A stretch of DNA of 64,000 nucleotides from the NCBI RefSeq assembly GCF_900119085.1, contig NZ_FPIQ01000010.1, forward strand, positions 1 to 64,000, given 5' to 3'. The notes below the pieces were generated by a model. It ran no database searches and was not told the origin of the DNA. It saw nothing but the letters and a program-made list of their open reading frames with translations. The translations under genes were made by a program, and so were the position numbers. This stretch comes from Nitrosovibrio sp. Nv17. Its GTDB lineage: Bacteria > Pseudomonadota > Gammaproteobacteria > Burkholderiales > Nitrosomonadaceae. Of this stretch, positions 55,258 through 64,000 are shown piece after piece. Each line of letters opens with the position of its first letter. The first letter of the stretch is position 1.

Positions 55258-56727
55258 TTATTCCCGGATCGGATAGCGGGAGAGCCACCGGCTGCCGGCA
55301 AAACCCAGCAGGAGGGCGGGAAGCAGGAGACCGAGCAACGCCTGCAGCAGGGCAGGCGTCCATCCCGACAGCGGTTGCGGCTGGTAGCGGAAACGCGGAA
55401 ACCGGTCATAGTCTTCCATCGTCAGCGCGACGTTCTCCATGACCTTCGGCGTGAAGAACGCACGCCACTGCGCATGGAAGCGGTCGACCTGCGCCTGATA
55501 ATCCCGATAGCGGCTGTTGCCGGTACCGGCGATATCGTTCAACCCTTCCTGCACGACGATCGCGGGAGACAGGAAGCGCAGCCGTGTCACGGTCTCCTGC
55601 TGCCGCATCAACCGTTCGTCATGCTGTGCCATGAGTTCCTGCGCCGCGATGGCGGCAGCCTGCTGTACCCGTACCCGCCGGTGCGCGGCATTCAGATCCC
55701 GCTGATTCAATATTCCCCCGTCCCCACCCGCCAAAGCGGAATGCTCTTCCTGGTAGCGGGCGGCGGAAGCGTCGTATTCCCTGCCGGCCTCCGTCTGCAG
55801 GGCGCGCAAGGCATTGATCATTTCCACCCTGGATGGCACTGGGTGGGCGACGTTGACTACGACGCCGAGAAGTGTGGGCACGATCAGCGAAAGCACCACC
55901 CACAGGCTGATCAGGACGAAGATGTTGTATTCGGAAGGCCTGCCCAGCGCTGTGACGGCTCCCGCAAGCGCGAACCAGAACACTCCGTAGGCGGTGATCA
56001 GGGCCGCCCATGCTGCGCATCGGGCAATCCCTTCGGCGGAAAGCAGCGTGGATATGCCGTCGAATGCGATCATTGCCATGGTTGCCAGCAGGAGAGGGGG
56101 AATGACGACCAGCGCCCGAAAGACGAGCTTGCCCAGCAGGACGGTTCCGAGGCGAACGGGATTGGACATCAGCATCGCCAGGGTGCCGCGCTCGCGTTCC
56201 CCCGACAGGACATTGTAGGTGAGCGCGATGATGAGCAGGGGGTAGAGGAATACCACGAAGAATGCAAGGTCGAAGTGGCCGATCAGCAGGTTGCCGGGAT
56301 TCTCGATCTCCTCGTTGAATGCGAAGGTGTCCCTGCTGTCGGCGGAGACCAGGACATAGGAGGGATTCAGGTCGCTCTGGCCGATGGCGGTCAGAGCCAG
56401 CGGAGCGGGGGGCAGTACCGCGTAGCTTGCCGCGTGGCGGTTGCCGACCCAGAGCGGATTGGCGGGATTCCTGTAGGCGGTGGCCGCCGTATAGCGGCCT
56501 TCCTGCATTGCGGTCAGGTTGTCGCGCTGTTCCGCGAGCCTGGCCTGTTCTTCGGCCTCGGCCTGGGCAATCGCGCGCTGCTGCCGCTCGACCGCCGCCC
56601 TGCCGTTGTTCAGGCCGTACAGGGCCGCGGCCAGCAGTATCGATGTGATGAGCATGGTCAGGCGGTCCGCTTGGAACAGCCGCCACTCTTGCAGCAGAGT
56701 CGCACCAAAGATGGAGGGCGTCTTCAC
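55258..56727 (-). CDS. ABC-2 type permease, DUF3526-like (second)
   Basis: A protein of about 489 residues. After an N-terminal helix there is a large periplasmic domain of about 110 residues, then a bundle of about five helices with the signature NVLSGERERGTLAMLMSNPV, and a C-terminal soluble region before a last helix. The layout matches its neighbour. Export of an unknown substrate with the ATPase at 58219 is predicted. GTG 56727 avoids a 29-base overlap with the preceding gene; a start at 56769 is possible. Confidence 0.78.
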   Translation of the reverse strand: MKTPSIFGATLLQEWRLFQADRLTMLITSILLAAALYGLNNGRAAVERQQRAIAQAEAEEQARLAEQRDNLTAMQEGRYTAATAYRNPANPLWVGNRHAASYAVLPPAPLALTAIGQSDLNPSYVLVSADSRDTFAFNEEIENPGNLLIGHFDLAFFVVFLYPLLIIALTYNVLSGERERGTLAMLMSNPVRLGTVLLGKLVFRALVVIPPLLLATMAMIAFDGISTLLSAEGIARCAAWAALITAYGVFWFALAGAVTALGRPSEYNIFVLISLWVVLSLIVPTLLGVVVNVAHPVPSRVEMINALRALQTEAGREYDASAARYQEEHSALAGGDGGILNQRDLNAAHRRVRVQQAAAIAAQELMAQHDERLMRQQETVTRLRFLSPAIVVQEGLNDIAGTGNSRYRDYQAQVDRFHAQWRAFFTPKVMENVALTMEDYDRFPRFRYQPQPLSGWTPALLQALLGLLLPALLLGFAGSRWLSRYPIRE

Positions 56728-56740
56728 GACGGCGCCGTGG

Positions 56741-58222
56741 TCAGACCGGGGACAGCCGGCGTGTGGCATACACGGCCAGGAGCGTGGCGGCCAGCGTCCA
56801 GGCGGACAGGATCAGGAGATTGAAGCCCTGCTGCCGCAGGGCCCATCCGGCATCCGGCGGGCGGTAGTCGAATGCCTGAACCGCCGCCCATAATTCCGGA
56901 CCTGCCTTGTAGTCCTTGTCGCCGTACTTGCGGTTCCTGATCAGATCCTCGCTGGTCACCGTCTGGATGTGCCTGCGGTACGTCTCGGCGGCGCGTGCGA
57001 AATCATTGTGGTGGCCGATGTCCGATCCTGCTAACCCCATGGAGACGGGTTGCATGGCCGCCAGCGGAAAGATGAAACCGGCGAGAGAGCGAATGGCTTC
57101 CTGGCGTGCATAGCTGTCCCACAGTGCTTCGAAGTGACGGTCGAAGAGGCGGTAGCCGCGCTCGTCGTCCTCCCGCAGTGCCAGGCCGTCGAAGTCCAAC
57201 GGGAGTTGCTCGACGCTGGATGCGCCATACCGCTTCAGCGTTTCCTCCCGGAACCGGAGGTATTCGGGGTGCGTGTCGTCATGTCCGAAATTGGCCTTGC
57301 GCGCCTCGCTCAGGGCATGCTGGAACTCCACGGCCGTGGGTGTCGGGCTGACGAGGCGTGCCAGGTCGACCATGGTGCGCGGGACGATGAAGCTGTTGGC
57401 GACCCAGAAGGCCAGCAGCATCACGAGCGCCGCACGCGACGAGTGCGCCAGGGCGGAGACCGCGAGCGAGAGGGTGCAGAATCCGGTGAGATAGGTGGCG
57501 TAGCCCGCCGCCATCAGGATCGCCCGCTGCAGCGCGTTGTCCATGCCGATGTCGGGGTCGGGCAGGAAGGGCAGAGCGACCAGGGCGATCATCGCGAAGG
57601 GCAGCGTCAGCAGGCACAGGATGCCGGCCACGGCTATCGTCTTGCCTCCCAGGAGCGGCATCGGCCGCACGCCGATGCTGATCAGTTGACGCAGCGTGCC
57701 GCGCTCGCGCTCGCCCGTGAAGGCCGAGAATGTCATCAGGATGATGATCAGCGGCGCCAGGGTTTGCAGCACGAATGCGACCGACAGGTCGCCGAAGCGC
57801 TGCAGCGAAGTGGCGTCGCGTGCCGGGCGGAATTTGAATTCGTTTTGCTTGTGCGCTTCCATCCAGACGCTCGCGCCGACGAAGGGCGTGATGCCGGGAT
57901 CGATGAACAGCAGCGGGCTGGAGGGCTTGAAGGCGTGCTGGCCGAAATGAGCCGCGCTGTGGGGATTCTTCTCTCCCTGCCCCCGCCATTGGGCGTAGGA
58001 TTCCTTGTGCGCGGCGGCATGTTCCGCCTCGATACGCTGCATCTGCTGCCATCCCAGCAGCATGGCAACCAGCATGAGCAGGGTGAACAGCGCGGCGATC
58101 CAGGCGAATCTCCGGTCGCGCAGCAGTTCGAGCGCTTCTTTGCCCGCAATGGTCAGCAGCACGCTGCGTGCCGAGGGAGCGTTTGCACCGGGTACGCCGC
58201 GGAGGCGGGCAATGTCGCTCAT
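56741..58222 (-). CDS. ABC-2 type permease, DUF3526-like (first)
   Basis: A protein of 493 residues, paralogous in layout to the next gene. It has an N-terminal helix (FAWIAALFTLLMLVAMLLGW), a large external loop, TFSAFTGERERGTLRQLISI before the helical bundle, and a second external loop before the last helix. The start overlaps the ATPase stop by four bases. The two permeases probably form a heterodimer. Confidence 0.8.
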   Translation of the reverse strand: MSDIARLRGVPGANAPSARSVLLTIAGKEALELLRDRRFAWIAALFTLLMLVAMLLGWQQMQRIEAEHAAAHKESYAQWRGQGEKNPHSAAHFGQHAFKPSSPLLFIDPGITPFVGASVWMEAHKQNEFKFRPARDATSLQRFGDLSVAFVLQTLAPLIIILMTFSAFTGERERGTLRQLISIGVRPMPLLGGKTIAVAGILCLLTLPFAMIALVALPFLPDPDIGMDNALQRAILMAAGYATYLTGFCTLSLAVSALAHSSRAALVMLLAFWVANSFIVPRTMVDLARLVSPTPTAVEFQHALSEARKANFGHDDTHPEYLRFREETLKRYGASSVEQLPLDFDGLALREDDERGYRLFDRHFEALWDSYARQEAIRSLAGFIFPLAAMQPVSMGLAGSDIGHHNDFARAAETYRRHIQTVTSEDLIRNRKYGDKDYKAGPELWAAVQAFDYRPPDAGWALRQQGFNLLILSAWTLAATLLAVYATRRLSPV

Positions 58223-58935
58223 GCCGCCCGTCTGTTTCCGGAGATGTCCAGGTAGATGCGCTCGAGGTCTGCGGAGTCCACCTCGGCGGTGGAAAGCGTG
58301 GAGCGCAGGATGCCGCGCTGCATGATGCCGACCCGCGTTCCGGTCTGCTTCGCAAGGAACAGATCGTGCGTCGTCATCAGGATGGCGACACGCCTGTTCT
58401 TCATCTGCTGCAGCAGCCCGGCGAACTCGTTGGCCGCCTGCGGGTCGAGTCCCGACGTGGGTTCATCCAGCAGCAGCACCTTGGCATTCTTTGCCAGGGC
58501 GATGGCGATGCCCACCTTCTGCCTCATGCCTTTGGAATACCCGGACACGCGCTTGAATGCGGCGTCCCGAGCGAGGCCGGCCTGCACCAGCCACTCCAGC
58601 AGTCGTTCTTCGGGTTGCCTCGCACCCAGGGCAAGCGTAGTGAAATAGGAGATGTTTTCGAGTCCGGTCAGGCTTCCGTACAGCATCACGGTCTCTGGAA
58701 TGTAGGCGATGTGGCGCTTGGCTTCCACCGGATGCGTCGCGACGTCGATGGCGTCGACCAGCGCCCTGCCGCTCGTGGGTGCGACGAAGTTCAGGAACAG
58801 GTTGATGGTGGTCGTCTTGCCCGCGCCGTTACCGCCCAGCAGGCAGAAGATTTCTCCGGGGGCGACCGTCAGATTCAGCCCGTCCAAGGCCAGCACGTCG
58901 TGGTAGCGTTTGGTCAGTTCCTGCGCCTGCAGCAT
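58219..58935 (-). CDS. ABC transporter ATP-binding protein
   Basis: A protein of 238 residues. Walker A is GGNGAGKTTT, the Q-loop follows PETVMLYGSLTG, the signature is VSGYSKGMRQKVGIA, Walker B is LLLDEPTSGLD and the switch is TTHD. GGAGG lies about seven bases before ATG 58935, which I chose over a start 11 codons upstream. It leads an operon with two ABC-2 permeases and has a Fur-box-like site in its promoter, suggesting an iron-linked export function. Confidence 0.92.
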   Translation of the reverse strand: MLQAQELTKRYHDVLALDGLNLTVAPGEIFCLLGGNGAGKTTTINLFLNFVAPTSGRALVDAIDVATHPVEAKRHIAYIPETVMLYGSLTGLENISYFTTLALGARQPEERLLEWLVQAGLARDAAFKRVSGYSKGMRQKVGIAIALAKNAKVLLLDEPTSGLDPQAANEFAGLLQQMKNRRVAILMTTHDLFLAKQTGTRVGIMQRGILRSTLSTAEVDSADLERIYLDISGNRRAA

Positions 58936-58972
58936 GGATCGTCCTCCGGGTCGAAGCGTCGCGTGCACCGGT

Positions 58973-58998
58973 ATGAGAATTATTTCATACGTATGCCA
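58973..58998 (-). promoter_or_regulatory. Fur-box-like operator upstream of the ABC exporter
   Basis: ATGAGAATTATTTCAT (58973-58988) resembles two Fur hexamer units (GAGAAT and ATTTCA against GATAAT-type consensus) and is similar to the box before hemP. On the minus strand a TTGGCA (58998-58993) upstream could be the -35 box, with the Fur-like site in the spacer. Iron-dependent repression is inferred. Confidence 0.55.
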
Positions 58999-59092
58999 AG
59001 CTTAGCACAGGCTCGGTGGCGTCGCTGTCAGAAAGCGCCGGGGAATCCGGAAGGGTGAAGGGAATGACCTGTCAGGAAATTCCTACAGGAAC

Positions 59093-60589
59093 TCACGGTA
59101 GCTGCTTTTCAAGGGTATCTGTTTGATGGGTGGATAGGGAGCCCGGATGAGCCCACAGTGCTTTTTCATCCCATCCACCTCCTAGCGCGCGATACAGGGA
59201 GACCAGGGAGACCAGGGCCTCCGTTCTCGATCTGGTCGTTTGGTCCGTGGCCCTCAGGTTGTCAAGCCGGGCATCCAGCACCAGCAGGTAGCTGCGGATG
59301 CCGCTGGTATAGAGCAGGTCGGCCAGGCGATGTGCATCGGCGGTGGCTGCTTCGAATGCGGCCAGGTGGTGGTGGCGTGTCATAGCGGTGGTACGGGAGA
59401 GAAAGGCATTCTCGACATCTTCGAGCGCAACGAGGAATGTTTTTTCGTAGTGAGCGGCTGCTTCGTCGAGCTGCGCTTCTGATCCAGCAATTCGTGCGCG
59501 GATCCGTCCCGCATTGAACAGCGGCGCCGTCATGCCGGATCCCAGGATGTAGACGCTTTCCGCCAGACTGGGGAGACCACCGGCCGCGAGACTGCCGGCT
59601 CCCATGCCTGCCGACAGCACGATCCGTGGGAAAAGCTCGGCCCGTGCGGCACCGAGTCCGGCAGCCCGGGCTTCAAGCTGCGTGCGTGCATGACGCAGAT
59701 CCGGCCTGCGCTCGAGCAGTGACGATGGCAGTGCTGCCGGCAGCACCGGTTCGCCTTCGGGCAGGGCCAGGGATTGCGTCAGCTGCGATGCCATGTCTTT
59801 CGGAAGACCGCCGGCCAGTACGTCCAGGCGCTGAATGATGGTATCCGCGGCCTGCATGAGCGCGGGCAGCATACCTTCGATTGCATGCAGCATAGCTTCT
59901 TGCTGTGCGGCGTCCTGTGAATTGGTTAAGCCGGCATGGTAAAGATGACGGGTCGTTTCCAGTCGTTCCCGCTGCACGGTTATCATTCGGCGCAGGATCA
60001 CGATGCGCTGCTGCATGCCGCGCAGATTCAGATAGCCTGTTGCCAGTTCGGCCACCAGTCCCACGCGTATGGCATACAGCATCTCCTGCTGGCCATCGGC
60101 CTGTGCGATCGCTTCCTCCGTTTCCAGCTGCCTGCCACCGAACAGGTCAAGCTCCCAGCGGGCATTCAATCCGCCCATGATGAAGTCGACCATGGGCATG
60201 AACAGCTGTGGCCCCTGATTCCCGGGAAGCGCGATGACCCGGTCCAGCCGCTTTTCCCGGCCTCCGGCCGAGAACAGATCCAGAGTGGGATACCGTATCG
60301 ATTTCGCAACGATTGCCATGGAGCGTGCCTGGCGAACGCGCGATTGCCCCATCTTGATATCGTGGTTGGCGGCGAGTGCCCGGTCGATCAATACATCCAG
60401 TACCGGATCCTTGAAATATTTCCACCATGCCTGAAAATCGATGGATTCGATTGCCGGTACACGCCGGGTTGCGTGGCGAAAATTATCCGGTACCTCTATC
60501 CGCACGAAGCCAGTCGTGCGAGTCGGAGTGCATCCGCCCAGATGGAGAAACGCCAGCAGACAAATGGAAATGATCCATCCCTGACTCAT
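59093..60589 (-). CDS. Outer-membrane efflux lipoprotein (NodT/OprM type)
   Basis: A protein of 498 residues. The lipobox is LGGC with Cys20. Two OEP repeats are visible, including WWKYFKDPVLDVLIDRALAA at the start, ERRPDLRHARTQLEARAAGL in the middle and APLFNAGRIRARI. It would form the trimeric outer-membrane channel for the RND pump. ATG 60589 overlaps the RND stop by four bases. Confidence 0.92.
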   Translation of the reverse strand: MSQGWIISICLLAFLHLGGCTPTRTTGFVRIEVPDNFRHATRRVPAIESIDFQAWWKYFKDPVLDVLIDRALAANHDIKMGQSRVRQARSMAIVAKSIRYPTLDLFSAGGREKRLDRVIALPGNQGPQLFMPMVDFIMGGLNARWELDLFGGRQLETEEAIAQADGQQEMLYAIRVGLVAELATGYLNLRGMQQRIVILRRMITVQRERLETTRHLYHAGLTNSQDAAQQEAMLHAIEGMLPALMQAADTIIQRLDVLAGGLPKDMASQLTQSLALPEGEPVLPAALPSSLLERRPDLRHARTQLEARAAGLGAARAELFPRIVLSAGMGAGSLAAGGLPSLAESVYILGSGMTAPLFNAGRIRARIAGSEAQLDEAAAHYEKTFLVALEDVENAFLSRTTAMTRHHHLAAFEAATADAHRLADLLYTSGIRSYLLVLDARLDNLRATDQTTRSRTEALVSLVSLYRALGGGWDEKALWAHPGSLSTHQTDTLEKQLP

Positions 60590-63500
60590 TTCAGCTGTTT
60601 CCTTTCAAGGGAGACAGATCCCGTGCCGAGCGGGCGTTCCCTGGTAATGCGGAACCAAGCTGCGTAGAGGGCAGGAACGAAGAATATCGTGAGAATGGTG
60701 GCGACGATCAGGCCGCCCATGATAGCGATGGCTTGCGGGCCGAAGAAATCGTTTCTCGACAGGGGAATCATGGCCAGTATGGCGGCTGTCGCCGTCAGCA
60801 TGATGGGCCGGAAGCGCCTCACCGTCGATTCGATGACGGCGTTCCAGGAGTCCCGCCCCGTCATTTCGTCCTGGGCGATCTGATCCACCAGGATCACCGA
60901 GTTGCGCATGATCATGCCTGCCAGCGAAATGATCCCAAGCAGGGCCATGAAGCCGAAGGGCGCATCGAGCAGCAGCAGAGCAAATGCCGCACCGATGACG
61001 CCCAGCGGTGCGGTCAGGATTACCATGGCAGCACGCGACGGGCTTTGCAGATGCACCATGAGCAGGAAGAAGGATACGACAAATACGAGCGGTACCCATA
61101 TCAGGATCGCCTTCTGCTGCGTCCACGCATCCTCCTTGGCAGCGCCGGTTTCAATAAAGTAGCCCGTGGGCAGGGTGGTGGCGATCGATTCGAGACGGGG
61201 AAGCATGGCCGTGGCTACATCCGGCGCCAGCACGCCGTCGACCACATCGGCGCGTATGGAAATCGCCGGGAATCGGTTGCGCCGCCAGCGTACGCCATCT
61301 TCGAAACCGGTTGCCATGGCGACGAACTGGGAGACCGGTGCCCATTGTCCATTGTCCATGCGCACCATGGTTTCGGGCAGTTCCTGGGGGGCAGTTCTTT
61401 GCCGGGCCCGCCAGACGATGTCGATTAGCTTGTCCTTCTCGCGGAACTGCCCGATGGGCAGGCCGCTGTAGTGTGCCTGCAGGGCCTGCGACAAATCGGA
61501 GGTGCGTGCCCCCACGGCCTGCGCCTTGTCCTGATCGAGCCTCAGTCTCATGGATGGGATGCGGTCGTGCCAGTCGTCGTTGACATCCACGGTGTGGGGG
61601 TTGTCGCGGACGACCGCCGCGACCCTGTCGGCGATCGCCCGTACCGTGCCGGTATCTTCTCCGAATACCCGGAACAGAAGCGGGTAGTCGATGGGGGGGC
61701 CGACGCTGAGTCGCATGGTACGTCCTCGCACGTCGGGGAAATCGCTGTCGAATGCCTGCCGGATACGGGTGATGACGCGCTCGCGCGCGATGTTGTCCCT
61801 GGTGAGGATGACGATCTGCGCCAGATTGACGTTGGCCAATTGCTGCACGATGAGCAGGAAGAAGCGTGGACTGCCCTCCCCGATGTAGGTCGTGAAATGC
61901 ACGATATCCTCATCCTGCGCGAGGATGTCCTCCATGCGCCGTGCAGCCGCCTCCGTTCGCGCGAAACTGCTGCCTTCCGGTAGCCACATGTCCACCATGA
62001 CTTCTGGACGATTGGATTGGGGAAAGAACTGATGCTGAGTCTGCAACAGGGCAAGAATGCCGGCGCCGAAGAGTGCAACGGTACCGACCAGAACCTTGAT
62101 GCGGTGCGTGACGCAGAGAGCGACACATGAGCGCAGGTGATTGTAGAACGGGGTGTCGAACCGGTCGTGGCGTACATCGGCCTTGCGGGGCCGCAGGATC
62201 GCGTGTCCTATGAACGGTGTGAATACGACCGCTCCCAGCCAGGAAAGGAGGAGCGAAACACCCACCACCTGGGAGATTGCGACACAGTATTCTCCTGCTT
62301 GCGACCTGGCCAGGCCCACGGGCAGGAAGCCGGCAATGCTGATCAACGTCCCGGTCAGCATGGGGAAGGCGGTCGCCCGGTAGGCATGGATTGCCGCACG
62401 CAGGCGGTCCCAGCCCTCGTCGAGCTTGCGAGCCATCATCTCAATGGCGATCATGGCGTCGTCCACAAGCAGTCCCAGTCCCAGGATGAGCGCGTTGAGT
62501 GACATGCGATGCAGGTCGATGTCCATCAGCAGCATGCAGATCAGGGTTCCCGCCAGCACCAGAGGAACTGTCAGGGCAACGACCATGCCCGCCCGGATGC
62601 CGAGCACGAAGAAGCTTACCAGCAGCACAGCGATCAGCGCCTCCAGGAACGTATTCATGAAGTCGGTCATCTGCAGGTCCACTACCTTTGCCTGATCCGC
62701 CACCTGTTCCAGTTCGACACCTACCGGCAGGTTGGCGCGGATGTGCTGGATGCTGTCGGCAAGTGCTGCTCCGAGCCGCTGGATGTCTCCTTTCCTGTTC
62801 ATGGTGATACCGATGCCGATGACTTCCCGGCGGTTGAAGCGCATCTTGAATCGAGGAGGATCCACGTATCCGCGCCGGACTGTGGCAAAGTCTTGGATGC
62901 GGAAAGTGGCTTCACCCAAGCGCAGTGGAAGGCGGGAAATGTCATCCACGGAGTCGAACGAACCGGAGATACGCAACGACAGATCATGCCGGGACGTAGT
63001 CAGAATTCCTGCGGGCGCCATGTCGTTCTGCGCCTTGAAAGCTTTTGTGACGCCGATGGCGTCCAGTCCGAGCCGGGCAAGCTTCTTGTCCTCGAATTCG
63101 ACATATATTCTTTCATCCTGATCGCCTATGAGGTCGACTTTCTCCACATCGTCGACGCGCAGTATCTGCTGCCTGGCCGAGTCGACCAGCGTTTTCAGCT
63201 CGGCATAATTGAATCCCTCGCCCGAGAAGGCATAGATGAAACTGTAGGTGTCCCCGAACTCATCGTTGAAGAAAGGTCCCTCGACACCCGGCGGAAGAGT
63301 GGTTCGGATATCGCCTATCTTCTTGCGCACTTGGTACCAAAGACCTGGAATATCCCGAGGCGGGACGTCTTCGCGCGGTGTTATGAACAGGACGGACTCT
63401 CCAGGCTTCGAATAGCTTCGGATGAAGTCCAGGTTGGGCAGTTCCTGTATCTTTTTTTCCAGGCGATCTGTCACCTGCCACTCCACTTCGTGGGCCATCG

Positions 63501-63681
63501 CCCCTGGATACAGTGTCTTGACGATCATGACACGGAACGTGTACTCCGGATCTTCCCGCTGGCCCAGCCGAGAATAGGCGAACAGACCGCCCAGGAGCAG
63601 CATGGCCATGAGGAAGCTCGTGAACGCGCGATGGGCGAGCGCCCATTCACTCAGATTGAAGCTCCTCACGACGGGCGGCAT
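60586..63681 (-). CDS. RND-family efflux pump
   Basis: A protein of 1031 residues, full length for AcrB-like pumps, with 12 membrane helices in two homologous halves. The proton-relay Asp pair is in LGLLVDDAMIAIEM. Motifs REDPEYTFRVMIV and YPGAMAHEVEWQVTDRLEKK resemble the AcrB/MexF group with unknown substrate. It lies between its adaptor (upstream, partial) and its outer-membrane channel, forming a complete tripartite system. Confidence 0.93.
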   Translation of the reverse strand: MPPVVRSFNLSEWALAHRAFTSFLMAMLLLGGLFAYSRLGQREDPEYTFRVMIVKTLYPGAMAHEVEWQVTDRLEKKIQELPNLDFIRSYSKPGESVLFITPREDVPPRDIPGLWYQVRKKIGDIRTTLPPGVEGPFFNDEFGDTYSFIYAFSGEGFNYAELKTLVDSARQQILRVDDVEKVDLIGDQDERIYVEFEDKKLARLGLDAIGVTKAFKAQNDMAPAGILTTSRHDLSLRISGSFDSVDDISRLPLRLGEATFRIQDFATVRRGYVDPPRFKMRFNRREVIGIGITMNRKGDIQRLGAALADSIQHIRANLPVGVELEQVADQAKVVDLQMTDFMNTFLEALIAVLLVSFFVLGIRAGMVVALTVPLVLAGTLICMLLMDIDLHRMSLNALILGLGLLVDDAMIAIEMMARKLDEGWDRLRAAIHAYRATAFPMLTGTLISIAGFLPVGLARSQAGEYCVAISQVVGVSLLLSWLGAVVFTPFIGHAILRPRKADVRHDRFDTPFYNHLRSCVALCVTHRIKVLVGTVALFGAGILALLQTQHQFFPQSNRPEVMVDMWLPEGSSFARTEAAARRMEDILAQDEDIVHFTTYIGEGSPRFFLLIVQQLANVNLAQIVILTRDNIARERVITRIRQAFDSDFPDVRGRTMRLSVGPPIDYPLLFRVFGEDTGTVRAIADRVAAVVRDNPHTVDVNDDWHDRIPSMRLRLDQDKAQAVGARTSDLSQALQAHYSGLPIGQFREKDKLIDIVWRARQRTAPQELPETMVRMDNGQWAPVSQFVAMATGFEDGVRWRRNRFPAISIRADVVDGVLAPDVATAMLPRLESIATTLPTGYFIETGAAKEDAWTQQKAILIWVPLVFVVSFFLLMVHLQSPSRAAMVILTAPLGVIGAAFALLLLDAPFGFMALLGIISLAGMIMRNSVILVDQIAQDEMTGRDSWNAVIESTVRRFRPIMLTATAAILAMIPLSRNDFFGPQAIAIMGGLIVATILTIFFVPALYAAWFRITRERPLGTGSVSLERKQLK

Positions 63682-64000
63682 GCCTTCGTGATGAAATTCC
63701 CGGCTGATTGGCTTTCATCCGCTATGCATATGCGTTGACCTTCGATCAGGCGGTGCGCGCCGGCGGTCACGAGTGTCTGACCGGGATCAAGTCCCCTCTC
63801 CACCTCAATCTGCTGGTCGCCCAGCATGCGGCCGGTCTTGACAAGTTGCGACCTGACCGTCGCGGATTCGATATCCACCAGCCACACGCGTACTTCATCC
63901 GGTCTGTCGTGCGGACTGAACAGGGCAGACAACGGGATTCCGATCTTCTCCACCGGAGTGGCGGACAGTGTTACGCTGCCACTCATTCCGAGGTGCACCT
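63666..64000 (-). CDS. RND periplasmic adaptor, C-terminal fragment (runs off edge)
   Basis: About 111 C-terminal residues are in the window; the rest lies to the right. LGMSGSVTL, IGIPLSALF and the final KTGRMLGDQQIEVERGLDPG, then TLVTAGAHRLIEGQ, are typical of HlyD/MFP adaptors that bridge an RND pump and its outer-membrane channel. Its end overlaps the RND start by 16 bases. Confidence 0.9.
   Translation of the reverse strand, partial: VHLGMSGSVTLSATPVEKIGIPLSALFSPHDRPDEVRVWLVDIESATVRSQLVKTGRMLGDQQIEVERGLDPGQTLVTAGAHRLIEGQRICIADESQSAGNFITKACRPS

Overview
The window is high-GC proteobacterial chromosome with a distinctly AT-richer accessory block near the left end. Two housekeeping gene orders, ndk-rlmN-rodZ-ispG-hisS-yfgM-bamB-der and apaG/rpe-gph-trpE, together with HemP, Bfd/Bfr, Fur-box-like sites and a LuxI synthase, suggest a betaproteobacterium or a close gammaproteobacterial relative. 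That placement is inferred from gene order and was not tested. No rRNA, tRNA or CRISPR array was recognised.

Layout. (1) 0.4-3.3 kb: a Phd/PIN toxin-antitoxin pair with a clear promoter-operator, a DUF1428 protein, an EVE-domain protein and a LuxR-type regulator. (2) 3.4-13.9 kb: an AT-richer island of two converging arms. The right-going arm carries a broken YiiX-like (peptidase C92) gene, a 959-residue lipoprotein, a patatin-like phospholipase with membrane helices and an alpha/beta-hydrolase lipoprotein. The left-going arm carries a tyrosinase, a small unknown protein, an intact YiiX-like hydrolase and a small membrane coiled-coil protein. A nearly identical 21-bp palindromic element lies in opposite orientation at each end. 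(3) 14.0-16.4 kb: FitAB-like, HigBA-like and decayed Phd/PIN toxin-antitoxin modules.

(4) 16.6-27.7 kb, all minus strand: a surface-polysaccharide operon. It has an ABC exporter (permease and ATPase), a glycosyltransferase fused to a pyruvyl transferase, two methyltransferases, a glycosyltransferase with an in-frame amber codon, and four genes that would make GDP-D-glycero-D-manno-heptose (hddA, gmhA, hddC, gmhB). (5) 27.9-30.0 kb: iron genes hemP-bfd-bfr behind a Fur-box-like promoter, then a two-domain multicopper oxidase. (6) 30.1-32.1 kb: a lux box, luxI, a translationally coupled receiver-like gene and a small, possibly frameshifted gene.

(7) 32.2-54.5 kb: mainly housekeeping genes. They are a peroxiredoxin, the NAD(P)HX repair enzyme, purL, a ChaN-PDZ protein coupled to an M1-like peptidase, ndk, rlmN, rodZ, ispG, hisS, yfgM, bamB, der, apaG, rpe, gph and trpE. 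(8) 54.9-64.0 kb: an XRE regulator, an ABC exporter with two DUF3526-like permeases behind a second Fur-box-like site, and an RND efflux system whose adaptor gene runs off the right edge.

Main points of interest: the mirror-arranged island rich in predicted lipid or acyl hydrolases; the lux-box-luxI-receiver-like unit with no LuxR partner nearby; three genes inactivated by in-frame stops or frameshifts; a bacterioferritin lacking one canonical ferroxidase ligand; and two Fur-like promoters.
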